Counted from the first letter of the stretch, positions 30,273 to 39,273 are shown. The stretch: DNA of 64,000 bases from JBFAPK01 sp040676675 (GCF_040676675.1 NZ_JBFAPK010000003.1:1-64000); one strand, 5' to 3'. Program-made: numbers and translations. The notes: generated by a model from the sequence alone, not told the origin.

Positions 30273-31421
30273 TCACGCGGCGAGCCGTACCGGCGCGGGC
30301 GTCGCCACGCCCTCGGTCAGCACCGACCGGTAGTGGCCGATCAACTCGTCGCCGACGGCGGTCCAGCTCCGCGCGGCGATGCCCGCCCGCGCCGCCGCGC
30401 CGTACGACCGGCGCAGCTGCGTGTCGGCGGCGAGGGCGGCGACCGCCTCGGCGAGGGCGGGACCGTCCTCCGGCGGCACCAGCGTGCCGGTCACGCCGGG
30501 CCGGACCAGGTCGACGGGGCCGCCGGCGGCCGGGGCCACCACGGGCAGGCCGCTGGCGAGCGCCTCCTGCACGGCCTGGCCGAACGTCTCGAACGGGCCG
30601 GTGTGCGCGAAGATGTCGAGGCTCGCGTAGATCCGGGCGAGCTGGTCGCCGTGCCGGGCGCCGAGGAAGAGCGCGTCGGGCAGGGCCTTCTCCAGGTCCC
30701 GCCGGGCCGGGCCGTCGCCGATCACCACGACCCGTACGCCGGGAATGCGGCACGTCTCGGCGAGCAGGTCGACGCGCTTCTCGGCGGCGAGCCGGCCGAC
30801 GTAGCCGACCAGCACCTCCCCGGCCGGGGCGAGCGCCCGGCGGACCAACTCGTGCCGCTTGGCGGGGTCGAAGCGGACGGCGTCCACGCCCCGCCCCCAG
30901 CGCCGTACCCGCTGCACACCGTGCGCGACCAGGTCGGACGCGGCGGAGCTGGACGGGGCCAGGGTGCGGCCGGCGGAGTTGTGGATGTTGCGGATCCAGC
31001 GCCAGGCGGCCGCCTCTCCCCAGCCGAGCCGGTAGGCGCGGGCGTACGAGGCGACGTCGGTCTGGTAGACCGCCACGGTGGGGAGCCGGAGCTGTTCGGC
31101 GAGGGCGACCGCCCGGGCCCCGAGCACGAACGGGCTGGCCAGGTGCACCACGTCGGGCGCGTGCGAGATCAGCGCCTCGGCGAGCCGGGGCGTCGGCAGG
31201 CCGAGCCGAAAACTGCGGTAGCGCGGTACGGCCACGCTCGGCACCCGGACCACCTCGTACGGGTGGGCCCCGGCGATGCGGCGGGTGGCCAGGCTCGGCG
31301 CCGGTGCGATGACCACCGGGGTGTGACCCCGCTGGACCAGGTGTTCGGCGACCCGCACGACGGAGTGCGCCACGCCGTTGACGTCCGGTGGAAAGGACTC
31401 CGTGACGATCGCGATACGCAT
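30273..31421 (-). CDS. GT4-family glycosyltransferase, MgtA/PimB-like
   Basis: The 382-residue GT-B enzyme has the N-terminus RIAIVTESFPPDVNGVAHSV, GYVGRLAAEKRVDLL, VVVIGDGPARRDLE and the donor-site PFETFGQAVQEALASGLPVVAP. The pattern matches alpha-mannosyltransferases such as mycobacterial and corynebacterial MgtA that use GDP-mannose on glycolipid acceptors. With the neighbouring GT4 gene it may build a mannosylated envelope lipid. The acceptor cannot be deduced. Confidence 0.86.
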   Translation of the reverse strand: MRIAIVTESFPPDVNGVAHSVVRVAEHLVQRGHTPVVIAPAPSLATRRIAGAHPYEVVRVPSVAVPRYRSFRLGLPTPRLAEALISHAPDVVHLASPFVLGARAVALAEQLRLPTVAVYQTDVASYARAYRLGWGEAAAWRWIRNIHNSAGRTLAPSSSAASDLVAHGVQRVRRWGRGVDAVRFDPAKRHELVRRALAPAGEVLVGYVGRLAAEKRVDLLAETCRIPGVRVVVIGDGPARRDLEKALPDALFLGARHGDQLARIYASLDIFAHTGPFETFGQAVQEALASGLPVVAPAAGGPVDLVRPGVTGTLVPPEDGPALAEAVAALAADTQLRRSYGAAARAGIAARSWTAVGDELIGHYRSVLTEGVATPAPVRLAA

Positions 31422-31559
31422 GGGCTCACCGTGCGGGTGGCTGCGGTGCATCGAGCGACGCGCGGTTGACCGTGGGGCGAACACTGCGGCACAAGATGTT
31501 GTTGCCCGCCGCCGCGCCCCGGCGTAGCGCCGGGTCCGCCGCGCGCCGCGGGCCGCGGG

Positions 31560-32306
31560 TCAGACGGTGTACCGGGATCCGGGGCGGACCACCTCGACCG
31601 GGCCGGCGAAGGCGCCGGAGGCGGCCTCGAAGGTGTCGGCCTCGTTGCCCCAGGCCGCGACCAGGTGGGTGAGCAGGAGCCGTCCCACCTCGGCCTTGGT
31701 GGCGATCTCGCCCGCCTCCCGGCCGGTCAGGTGCAGGTCCGGCGGGTTGTCCACCCCGTCGAGGTACGCCGCCTCGCAGAGGAACAGGTCGGCGCCGTGC
31801 GCCAGCCGCAGCAGCGCCTCGCAGGGCGCGGTGTCGGAGGAGTAGCAGAGCACCCGGCCGTTCCACTCCAGGCGTACCCCGTAGGTCTCCACGGGGTGGT
31901 TGACCCGGTCGACGGTGACCGTGAACGGGCCGAGGGGAAAGCTGCCCGGCTGGAGCCCGTAGAAGGTGTAGACGTCCTCGACCGAGGCCTCGTCCTGGCT
32001 GTAGGCGCGCGCGATCCGCTCCGGCGCCCCGACCGGCGCGTACACCGGCAGCGGCGGGTACGGCCCGTCCGGCGCGTACCGGCGCACCACCACGTACGTG
32101 ACGGCGTCGAGCATGTGGTCGCAGTGCAGGTGGGTGAGGAGCATCGCGTCGACGGAGTTCAGGGTCGCGTAGCGCTGCAACGCCGAGATGGCACCGGAAC
32201 CGAAGTCGATCAGGAGCCGAAATCCGTCCGCTTCCACCAGGTATGCCGAGCAGGCCGACTCAGGACCGGGGAAGCTCCCCGCACATCCAAGAACGGTCAA
32301 TCGCAT
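31560..32306 (-). CDS. metallo-beta-lactamase-fold phosphodiesterase-like hydrolase
   Basis: The 248-residue MBL-fold protein has the core THLHCDHM (HxHxDH), a later Asp in YSSDTAPC and a final His in LLTHL, matching RNase Z/cyclic-nucleotide phosphodiesterase-like proteins. Its position between the cysM group and rph-rdgB is that of M. tuberculosis Rv1339, reported as an atypical cAMP phosphodiesterase. A cyclic-nucleotide role is a good hypothesis but inferred from synteny. Confidence 0.87.
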   Translation of the reverse strand: MRLTVLGCAGSFPGPESACSAYLVEADGFRLLIDFGSGAISALQRYATLNSVDAMLLTHLHCDHMLDAVTYVVVRRYAPDGPYPPLPVYAPVGAPERIARAYSQDEASVEDVYTFYGLQPGSFPLGPFTVTVDRVNHPVETYGVRLEWNGRVLCYSSDTAPCEALLRLAHGADLFLCEAAYLDGVDNPPDLHLTGREAGEIATKAEVGRLLLTHLVAAWGNEADTFEAASGAFAGPVEVVRPGSRYTV

Positions 32307-32626
32307 CCGGCTGTCCCGTACTCATTCATGGTCGAGGACAGCGCGCGAACCGCTGGGTCGGAGACCTCCCGGACCACCGGGTCGGAGATCATTGCCGGCG
32401 CGTCTGCCACGGTGCGCAGCCTACGCCGCGTCGTGCGAAGGCACGGAAGATCTAGACGGAGTTGTCGCTAACGTGACAGCCGTACTGCCCCGGATCCGCC
32501 GTGCTGCGGACGATGCCGTCGAATCCGGCGTTACGCAGCCCATATCCGCCCGTTGCGCAGCGTAGACCTCAGCCGGTTCTCCAGGCAAGCCACTTCCGTA
32601 CGACCCGGCCCGCACCTGCGCACACC
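32307..32626. other. 320-base gene-free stretch upstream of the MBL-fold gene
   Basis: I find no supported gene on either strand. It must hold the promoter of the MBL-fold gene. A short direct repeat (GGGTCGGAGA at about 32354 and 32379) is the only structure noted. In M. tuberculosis a rhomboid-like gene and murI occupy this place; nothing like them is visible here. Confidence 0.6.
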
Positions 32627-33592
32627 CTAGGCCCAGAGCTGGCCTTCGAGCGCGTCCTCGGCGTCGGCGAGGGTGCCGCCGTACGCTCCGGTCGAGAGGT
32701 ACTTCCAGCCGCCGTCGGCGACCACGAACGCGACGTCGGCGCGGCGGCCGTCCCGTACCGCCTGGTGCGCGACGGCCAGGGCGGCGTGCAGGATCGCCCC
32801 GGTCGAGAAGCCCGCGAAGATCCCCTCCACCTCGACGAGCTGCCGGGTACGCAGCACCGCATCCCGGGTACCGACGGAGAAGCGCCGGGTCAGCACGGTC
32901 GCGTCGTACAGCTCGGGCACGTAGCCCTCGTCGATGTTGCGCAGCCCGTAGACCAGCTCGCCGTAGCGCGGCTCGGCGGCGATGATCTCGATGCCCTCGA
33001 CCTTCTCGCGCAGGTACCGCCCGGTGCCCATCAGGGTGCCGGTGGTGCCGAGCCCGGCCACGAAGTGGGTGATCGTGGGCAGGTCGTGCAGCAGCTCCGG
33101 TCCGGTCGTCTCGTAGTGCGCCCGGGCGTTGTCCGGATTGCCGTACTGGAAGAGCGTCACCCAGTCGGGGTGCTCCGCGGCGATCTGCTTGGCGGTCGCC
33201 ACGGCCTGGTTCGAGCCGCCGGCGGCGGGCGAGAAGATGATCTCGGCGCCGTACATCCGAAGCAGCTGCACCCGCTCGGTGGAGACGTTCTCCGGCATGA
33301 CGCAGACCAGCCGGTAGCCGCGCAGCTTCGCCACCATGGCCAGGGAGATTCCGGTGTTGCCGCTGGTCGGTTCGAGGATGGTGTCCCCCGGGCGGAGCCG
33401 TCCGGCCCGTTCGGCCTCGCGGACCATGAACATGGCCGGGCGGTCCTTGATGCTGCCCGTCGGGTTGCGATCCTCCAGCTTCGCCCAGAGCCGCACCGGC
33501 GGCGCCCCCTCGGGCACCGCCGGCGACAGCCGGGGCAGACCGACCAGCGGCGTCCCGCCGCAGGCGTCGAGCAGGCTCTCGTACCGCGCCAC
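32627..33592 (-). CDS. cysM: CysO-dependent cysteine synthase CysM
   Basis: The 321-residue fold-type II PLP enzyme has the cofactor Lys at 49 (NPTGSIKDRPA) and the phosphate loop TSGNTGI. CysM of this branch uses O-phosphoserine and the thiocarboxylate of CysO rather than free sulfide. Placement 12 bases after cysO, with mec upstream, makes that assignment firm. The M. tuberculosis equivalent is Rv1336. Confidence 0.95.
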   Translation of the reverse strand: MARYESLLDACGGTPLVGLPRLSPAVPEGAPPVRLWAKLEDRNPTGSIKDRPAMFMVREAERAGRLRPGDTILEPTSGNTGISLAMVAKLRGYRLVCVMPENVSTERVQLLRMYGAEIIFSPAAGGSNQAVATAKQIAAEHPDWVTLFQYGNPDNARAHYETTGPELLHDLPTITHFVAGLGTTGTLMGTGRYLREKVEGIEIIAAEPRYGELVYGLRNIDEGYVPELYDATVLTRRFSVGTRDAVLRTRQLVEVEGIFAGFSTGAILHAALAVAHQAVRDGRRADVAFVVADGGWKYLSTGAYGGTLADAEDALEGQLWA

Positions 33593-33604
33593 GGCGGGCT
33601 CCCC

Positions 33605-33940
33605 TCAGCGGACGGCGACGGTGGCGGCGTGCGAGCTGATCGCGGCCGCCGCGGCGAAGCCGAACGCGCCGCCGGCCACGGCCGGCAGGATCGTGACGGT
33701 GTCGCCGTCGGAGACCTTGGCGTTCAGCGAACCGAGGAAGCGCACGTCCTCGTCGTTGACGTAGACATTGACGAACCGGTGCAGGCCGCCCTCGTCGGTG
33801 ACCAGGCGACCGCGCAGGCCGGAGTACTTGCCGTCCAGGTCGGAGAGCAGATCGCTGAGCGTGTCGCCAGCGCCCTCGACGACCTTGGCGCCGCCGGTGT
33901 AGTTGCGCAGGATGGTGGGGATACGAACCTCGATGGCCAT
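33605..33940 (-). CDS. cysO: sulfur-carrier protein CysO with C-terminal extension
   Basis: This 111-residue ubiquitin-fold (MoaD/ThiS-type) protein donates sulfur to CysM as a C-terminal Gly-Gly thiocarboxylate. The body is typical (AIEVRIPTILRNYTGG to VTILPAVAGG), but Gly-Gly is at 90-91 and 20 more residues follow. The carrier can be charged only if the extension is removed, presumably by the JAMM protease Mec encoded just upstream. That maturation step is inference. Confidence 0.94.
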   Translation of the reverse strand: MAIEVRIPTILRNYTGGAKVVEGAGDTLSDLLSDLDGKYSGLRGRLVTDEGGLHRFVNVYVNDEDVRFLGSLNAKVSDGDTVTILPAVAGGAFGFAAAAAISSHAATVAVR

Positions 33941-34023
33941 GATGCCTTACTCCTGTGGATACGACGGTGAACGAGGAAGGGAACTACGGGTGGGACCGGG
34001 CGCGACGCTGAGCCGGAGCGGAG

Positions 34024-34521
34024 TCAGCGGCCGGAACACTCGTAGTCGACCGTCGTCGGGCTCTGCCCGAACATGTAGGACTGGACGGCGTGCTGGTCCA
34101 CGCCGGCATCGACGATCCGGACCTCTTCCTCGGTCACCGCACCGTCCACGATGCGGTACGAGCGGATCTCGGCGGTCTCGGGATCGCGGGTCGAGACGAG
34201 CAGGTAGTGCGCGCCGGGCTCGCCGGCGAACGAGATGTCGGTGCGCGACGGGTACGCCTCGGTGGCGGTGTGCGAGTGGTAGATGACCACCGGTTCCTCG
34301 TCCCGGTCGTCCATCTCCCGCCACACCCGGAGCTGCTCCATCGAGTCGAACTCGTAGAAGGTCATCGACCGGGCGGCGTTGTCCATCGGGATGAGCCGGA
34401 CCGGGGTGTCGCTGCCGGCCGGTCCCGCGACCACACCGCACGCCTCGTCGGGGTGGTCGCGGCGCGCGTGCGCGACGATCGCGTCGATGATCGACCGGTC
34501 GATGCTCAGCACGGCGCCCAT
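34024..34521 (-). CDS. mec: JAMM/MPN+ metalloprotease Mec
   Basis: The 165-residue zinc protease has the JAMM motif HSHTATEAYPSRTD (His-X-His-X10-Asp) and an upstream Glu. In M. tuberculosis Mec hydrolyses the CysO-cysteine adduct to free cysteine. The start at 34521 is one base after the stop of the LysR gene (TAA-C-ATG). cysO follows after 83 bases. Confidence 0.93.
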   Translation of the reverse strand: MGAVLSIDRSIIDAIVAHARRDHPDEACGVVAGPAGSDTPVRLIPMDNAARSMTFYEFDSMEQLRVWREMDDRDEEPVVIYHSHTATEAYPSRTDISFAGEPGAHYLLVSTRDPETAEIRSYRIVDGAVTEEEVRIVDAGVDQHAVQSYMFGQSPTTVDYECSGR

Positions 34522-34522
34522 G

Positions 34523-35443
34523 TTACCGACCTGAGCCCGCAATCGCCCCCTCCGGGGCGAGCATCACGTCCGGACCGGCCTGCCGCAGCAGCGCCGCCGC
34601 GAACGGGCTCGGCGGGCGACCGGCGGGCAGCGCCACCGACACGGCCCAGTTGTACGCGCAGCCGCGGGTCAGCGGTACGGCGCGCAGCTGGTCGGGCCGC
34701 TTCCGCGCGATCGGCCCCGGCACCAGCGCCACGCCCAGCCCGGCGCCCACGAAGTCCAGCAGGCTGTGCACGTCGTTGACCTCCACCACCACCCGGCGCT
34801 GGTGCCCGACCGCCGCGAGGGCGTCCTCGGTCACCTCCCGGGCCCCGAAGCCCCGGTGGAAGTCGACGAAGACCTCGTCGCGCAGCTCGGTCCAGCCCAC
34901 CGCGCCGGCCTCGGCGAGCCAGTGGTCCGGCCGGCAGAGCAGCATCATCGGTTCGACGTACTGCGGGATCAGGTCGAGCTGCTCGGACGCCGCGCCGGTC
35001 AGGGCGACGAACGCCAGGTCGAGGCGGCCGGCGCGCAGCTCGGCGGCGATCTCGGTGGAACCGCCCTGCCGGAGCGCGATCTCGACGCCGGGGTGCGCCA
35101 GCCGGAAGTCGGCCAGCAGCCGGGGCAGGTTCAGCCGGCCGAGGCACTGCTCGGCCCCGATCGCCAGGGTGCCCCGCAGCAGCCCCTGTACGGCGGCGAC
35201 GGCCTGCCGGGCGGCGCTGGCGCTGGCCAGCGTGCGGCGGGCCTCGGCCAGCAGCACCCGCCCGGCCTCGGTCAGCTCGACCCGCCGCGTGCTGCGTACG
35301 AAGAGCGGCCCGCCCAGCTCCCGCTCCAGTGCCCGGATGGAGGCGGAGAGGCCGGACTGCGCCAGCCGCAGCCGCTCCGCCGCGCGGGTGAAGTGTCGCT
35401 CCTCGGCTACCGCGACGAAGTATTCTAAATGTCGCAATTCCAC
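34523..35443 (-). CDS. LysR-family transcriptional regulator
   Basis: The 306-residue regulator has an N-terminal winged helix (LEYFVAVAEERHFTRAAERLRLAQSGLSASIRALERELGGPLFVR) and a periplasmic-binding-like effector domain. It is divergent from an AKR gene, the common arrangement for LysR and its target. Its stop also abuts mec, so read-through transcription into the cysteine genes is possible. Confidence 0.92.
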   Translation of the reverse strand: MELRHLEYFVAVAEERHFTRAAERLRLAQSGLSASIRALERELGGPLFVRSTRRVELTEAGRVLLAEARRTLASASAARQAVAAVQGLLRGTLAIGAEQCLGRLNLPRLLADFRLAHPGVEIALRQGGSTEIAAELRAGRLDLAFVALTGAASEQLDLIPQYVEPMMLLCRPDHWLAEAGAVGWTELRDEVFVDFHRGFGAREVTEDALAAVGHQRRVVVEVNDVHSLLDFVGAGLGVALVPGPIARKRPDQLRAVPLTRGCAYNWAVSVALPAGRPPSPFAAALLRQAGPDVMLAPEGAIAGSGR

Positions 35444-35533
35444 GACTCAGCAGTCTACGTGCTTAATTCGAGCAGCTTCTCCTGTTGGACGCCCGCTCCT
35501 GAAGTGGGCAGGCTGGCGTCGAAGGAGGTTTTC

Positions 35534-36394
35534 ATGAAGAGCCGCAAGATTGGCACTGTCGGGGTGGGCGAGGTCGGGCTCGGCGGCATGCCGATGTCCA
35601 TCGAGGGCCGCCCCGACGACGAGAACCGGTCCATCCGCACCATCCACGCGGCGCTCGACGCCGGCGTCACCTTGATCGACACCGCGGACGCGTACCACAT
35701 CCACGCGGACGAGGTCGGCCACAACGAGTCGCTGATCGCGAAGGCCCTGCAGAGCTACGGCGGGGACACCTCCGGCGTGCTGGTCGCCACGAAGGGCGGG
35801 CACCTGCGCCCCGGCGACGGCAGCTGGACCGTCGACGGGTCGCCGGAGCACATCAAGGCCGCCTGCGACGCGTCGATCAAGCGTCTCGGCGTCGACGCGA
35901 TCGGGCTGTACCAGTTCCACCGGCCCGACCCGAAGGTGCCGTACGACGAGTCGATCGGCGCGATCCGCGACCTCCTGGACGCTGGCAAGATCCGTATGGC
36001 CGGCATCTCGAACGCCAACCCGGCCCAGATCCGGCAGGCCAACGAGATCCTGGGCGGGCGCCTGGTCTCGGTGCAGAACCAGTTCTCGCCGGCGTTCCGC
36101 AGCTCAGAGCCGGAGCTGGAGCTCTGCGACGAGCTGGGCATCGCGTTCCTGCCCTGGTCGCCGCTGGGCGGGATCAGCAATGCCGCCGAGCTGGGTACCC
36201 GGTTCGTCGCCTTCGCCCGGGTCGCCGAGGAACTGGGGGTGAGCCCGCAGCGGGTCACCCTGGCCTGGATGCTGGCGAAGTCCCCGGTCGTCATCCCGAT
36301 CCCGGGCGCGAGCCGACCCGAGTCGATCAAGGATTCGGCCCAGGCGGGTGACCTCACCCTCACCCCCGAGCAGTTCGCCGCGCTCGACGCCTAG
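35534..36394 (+). CDS. aldo/keto reductase
   Basis: The 286-residue NADPH-dependent reductase has Asp/Tyr in DTADAYHIH, Lys in VATKGGH, the catalytic His in YQFHRPDP, and the cofactor loop PIPGASRPESI. The ribosome site GAAGGAGG is 6 bases before the ATG. It is divergent from the LysR gene, its probable activator. The substrate is unknown. Confidence 0.91.
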   Translation: MKSRKIGTVGVGEVGLGGMPMSIEGRPDDENRSIRTIHAALDAGVTLIDTADAYHIHADEVGHNESLIAKALQSYGGDTSGVLVATKGGHLRPGDGSWTVDGSPEHIKAACDASIKRLGVDAIGLYQFHRPDPKVPYDESIGAIRDLLDAGKIRMAGISNANPAQIRQANEILGGRLVSVQNQFSPAFRSSEPELELCDELGIAFLPWSPLGGISNAAELGTRFVAFARVAEELGVSPQRVTLAWMLAKSPVVIPIPGASRPESIKDSAQAGDLTLTPEQFAALDA

Positions 36395-36450
36395 CCGGCA
36401 GGTCGTACCCGCCGGACGGCATCCGGTGGTCGTTGCGCGACCGACGGTCG

Positions 36451-36585
36451 GTGGGGCCCGCCGTGCCACGCGAAGACATCAAGCCTGACGGGCTTCGCGG
36501 GGTACGGCGGGCCCCACCCCCACCGCAACCACGGCCCAGGGCCCCCACCGCAACCACGGCCCAGGGCCCCACCGCAACCACGGCC
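36451..36585. terminator. composite hairpin element A with trailing tandem repeats
   Basis: GTGGGGCCCGCCGT (36451-36464) pairs with ACGGCGGGCCCCAC (36504-36517). An inner stem CGCGAAG/CTTCGCG holds a loop with ATCAAGCCTGAC. Three copies of a unit of about 24 bases (CCCCACCGCAACCACGGCCC) follow to 36585. It sits between convergent genes, so it is likely a bidirectional terminator. The same loop core recurs in element B at 53129. Confidence 0.75.
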
Positions 36586-36595
36586 ACGCGAGGCG

Positions 36596-37096
36596 TCAGT
36601 CGACCAGCGCGTTGAGCAGCGACTCCTGCAGGTACCCGAGGTAGGCGTAGACGGAGAGCTGGAACACCCGACTGGAGTCCGGATCGGCGCGCATCGCCTC
36701 GTCCAACTCCTCCCCGAGGTCGGTGTCGTCGCGCACCTCCAGGCGTACCCCCATCGCCAGCCGGGCGTCGTTGAGCGCCCGCAGCCACGCCTCGGCGGCC
36801 TCGGCGTCCAGGCGGATCTCCCCGCCCGGAGTGTCGGGGAGCGCGGCCAGGATCGCACCCGCCTGATCGATCTTGGCGGTCTTCAGGTCACCTTCGGTGT
36901 AGCGGCGGTACTCGGCGGAATCGGCCGGGTTCTCGGGGTAGACGTCGGGGAAGAGGCGCCCCACCACCGGGTCGGTGTGGTCGAACCCCTCGGTGAGCAG
37001 CCCCACCACCTCCGAGGCGACCTTGCGCAGCACCCGGACCTCGTCGGCGGCGAGCGTCGCCACGCAGTGCTCGCCCGAACGGCGGAACATCGTCAT
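36596..37096 (-). CDS. DUF2017 family protein
   Basis: The 166-residue cytoplasmic protein begins MTMFRRSGEHCVATLAADEV and matches the actinobacterial DUF2017 family, which almost always follows clpS. The biochemical function is unknown; the linkage suggests a role with ClpS or the Clp protease. It overlaps clpS by 4 bases. M. tuberculosis has the same pair (Rv1331-Rv1332). Confidence 0.88.
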   Translation of the reverse strand: MTMFRRSGEHCVATLAADEVRVLRKVASEVVGLLTEGFDHTDPVVGRLFPDVYPENPADSAEYRRYTEGDLKTAKIDQAGAILAALPDTPGGEIRLDAEAAEAWLRALNDARLAMGVRLEVRDDTDLGEELDEAMRADPDSSRVFQLSVYAYLGYLQESLLNALVD

Positions 37097-37383
37097 GCCC
37101 GGTCCACCGTCGCCCACAAGCCGTAGCCGTGCAGCTGCGAGGCGTCGTGCTCCATCCGTTCCCGGGCGCCGCTGGAGACCACCGCGCGGCCCTTGTGGTG
37201 CACGTCGAGCATCAACTTCTCGGCCTTCTCTCGGCTGTATCCGAAGCACTTCTGGAAGACCCATGTGACGTAGGACATCAGGTTCACGGGGTCGTCCCAG
37301 ACGATGGTCACCCACAGCCGGTCCGAGGCCGGGATCTCTTCGGTCTCCGGTGCCTCGACCGGAGCAACCTGGGGAGCGGTCAC
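37093..37383 (-). CDS. clpS: ATP-dependent Clp protease adaptor ClpS
   Basis: The 96-residue N-recognin delivers N-degron substrates to ClpAP/ClpCP. The fold motif is seen in WVTIVWDDPVNLMSYVTWVF and in KLMLDVHHKGRAVVSSG, including the Asp and His that contact the substrate N-terminus. GTG 37383 is the start. It overlaps DUF2017. Confidence 0.94.
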   Translation of the reverse strand: MTAPQVAPVEAPETEEIPASDRLWVTIVWDDPVNLMSYVTWVFQKCFGYSREKAEKLMLDVHHKGRAVVSSGARERMEHDASQLHGYGLWATVDRA

Positions 37384-37482
37384 GTCCCCATCGTGCCACC
37401 GGGAGCCGGAATCTGATGAACCGGAACACACTGGATGTCCGTAACCAGGCCGTCGAATCGCCGATCCCGTCGGAGCCGCTCG

Positions 37483-39147
37483 CTAGGCGAGCAGGATGCC
37501 ATGGTCGATCGCGTCGGTGACGACCGCGCTCAGCGAGAGCTGGACCGCCTCGAACCGCCGTCCGACCTCGCGGGCCAGCTCCAACTCGATCTCGCGCAGC
37601 GCCCGCTGGAGCCACGAGCGCGCCTTCGCCCGGTCCGCGTTCGCGGGATTGCACCAGTGCTGGTAGCAGCCGCCGGAGAGGCCGATCCCGAGGCCGGGCA
37701 GGACGGCCCGCCGCCGCGCGCCCCGGTACGCGGCCAGCGCGTCGACCGCGCCCTCGCCGAGCACCACGGCCACACCACCGGTACGGGTGACCAACAGCAC
37801 GCGGGCCAGGTCGCGCGCCCGGCGGTGATCGGCGAAGCCCGCGCGGACGGCGGCGACCAACCGCCGGCGCACCCCCTCCTCGGGCACCTCCCCGAAGACC
37901 AGCTCCGCGGTCTCCGCCAGGATCCGCAGCGCCGCCGCGTCGTCGGCGCGCAGGGCGCGCAGCGACAGCCCGTGGACCTCGCGGTCCAGCGCGCCGGGCA
38001 GGCCGGGGCAGCCGGCGCCGAAGACGATCTCCTGTACGCAGCGCAGGTGGATGTTGGCCAGTTCGAGCGCGAGGTCCTGACGGGCCCGGTGGGCGTACTC
38101 CCGGACCTGCCGTTCGAGCCGGTCCTCCCAGCCGGACTCGGCGGCGTCGGCCCGGACGCGGACGGTACGGGTCGTGCCCGGCGGGACCGGCGGGCTGGCG
38201 CTCGCCCGCCGGAGTCCCTCGTCGGCGGCCCAGTCCTTCAACGCCTGTCGCAGGTACGCCGTGTCCCCGGTGGTGGGGTCGAGCGCGAACCAGGGCGCCC
38301 GGGTCAGCGACGGCACGGCGGCCAGCAGCGCCGCCCGGTGGGCGTCGACGGTCACCCGGACCCCGTCGACGGGCTCGGCGACCGGCTCCGGCGGCCCGAC
38401 CTGCTCGGCGGTCGGCGACCCGGGCCCGGCCGGCCCGGCGCCCGGCGCGGCGGGCGAGCCGTCCGAGGGCGCGGGCGAGCCGTCCGGGGTCGCCGCGCCC
38501 GCCGCGCCCGGGTCCCGCTCGGCCTGCGTGACGGCGGACCAGCCGCCGGCGGGGCCGGGCGTGACCACGAAGAAGACCCGCACCTGGTTCGCCCCGGCCA
38601 GGGCCAGCAGGTCCAGGTCGGCCGCCGCGAGCGCCTGCTCGGCGGAGATGACGAAGAGCAGGGCGCCGCCCCGGTGTGCCGCGTCGAGCAGGACGTGGGT
38701 GCCGGCGCGACCGAGCGTCCCGCTGTCGGGCGCGTCGACCAGCGTGAAGTGCCGCAGCAGGGGCTCGTCCAGGGTCAGCTCCACCCGGCGCGGCGGGCGG
38801 GCCAGGGCGGGGCTGGCGCCGACCGGCTCGCTGCGGTACTCGTGCGGGTGGCGGTAGCCCGGCAGGAACGCCAGGCCGCCGGCGAGCTGGTCGTAGCCCA
38901 CCACGAGAAAGCTGCCGGCCGGCACCCGCAGGGCCTCCGTACCGGTGCCGAGCAGCGCGGCGAGAACCGCCTCGCGGCCGGCCCCGCCCGGACCGGTGGC
39001 GATCACCGCCAGCGGCTCCTCCACCGCCGGCTCGCCGAGCGGTCCGAAGCCCTCGTCGTCCCGCGCGTCACGCCGCGGCGACGCGGAGACCTGCGCGACC
39101 TCGGGACGGCGGTAAGCGGCGACAGCATGGAGCGGTTCGGACTCCAT
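37483..39147 (-). CDS. dynamin-like GTPase-related protein with a degenerate P-loop
   Basis: The 554-residue protein has a GTPase-like N-terminal half: ALAVIATGPGGAGREAVLAALLG occupies the P-loop position (about 47-66), and HFTLVDAPDSGTLG resembles a DxxG switch. The invariant Lys-Ser/Thr of Walker A is replaced by Arg-Glu. A Pro/Ala-rich insert of about 40 residues follows, then long helices as in dynamin-like proteins such as IniA. I chose ATG 39147 because GGAGAGAGG lies 7 bases upstream. It may bind nucleotide poorly or not at all. Confidence 0.65.
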   Translation of the reverse strand: MESEPLHAVAAYRRPEVAQVSASPRRDARDDEGFGPLGEPAVEEPLAVIATGPGGAGREAVLAALLGTGTEALRVPAGSFLVVGYDQLAGGLAFLPGYRHPHEYRSEPVGASPALARPPRRVELTLDEPLLRHFTLVDAPDSGTLGRAGTHVLLDAAHRGGALLFVISAEQALAAADLDLLALAGANQVRVFFVVTPGPAGGWSAVTQAERDPGAAGAATPDGSPAPSDGSPAAPGAGPAGPGSPTAEQVGPPEPVAEPVDGVRVTVDAHRAALLAAVPSLTRAPWFALDPTTGDTAYLRQALKDWAADEGLRRASASPPVPPGTTRTVRVRADAAESGWEDRLERQVREYAHRARQDLALELANIHLRCVQEIVFGAGCPGLPGALDREVHGLSLRALRADDAAALRILAETAELVFGEVPEEGVRRRLVAAVRAGFADHRRARDLARVLLVTRTGGVAVVLGEGAVDALAAYRGARRRAVLPGLGIGLSGGCYQHWCNPANADRAKARSWLQRALREIELELAREVGRRFEAVQLSLSAVVTDAIDHGILLA

Positions 39148-39273
39148 TCGGCGGCCTCTCTCCTGAGCAGCCCGGCCGGGCGAGTCGGGCCGTGGAAATT
39201 CCAGCCTTTTAGCCGGATGTCGGAACGCTACGTGCCAAAGCACGCAGCCAACGACCACCTCCGGTACTTAGGA

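Noticed and set aside
32188..32565. Possible small forward gene upstream of the MBL-fold gene
   Set aside because: A short stretch near the end looks vaguely protein-like, but most of the frame is antisense to the MBL gene and no ribosome site fits an internal start.
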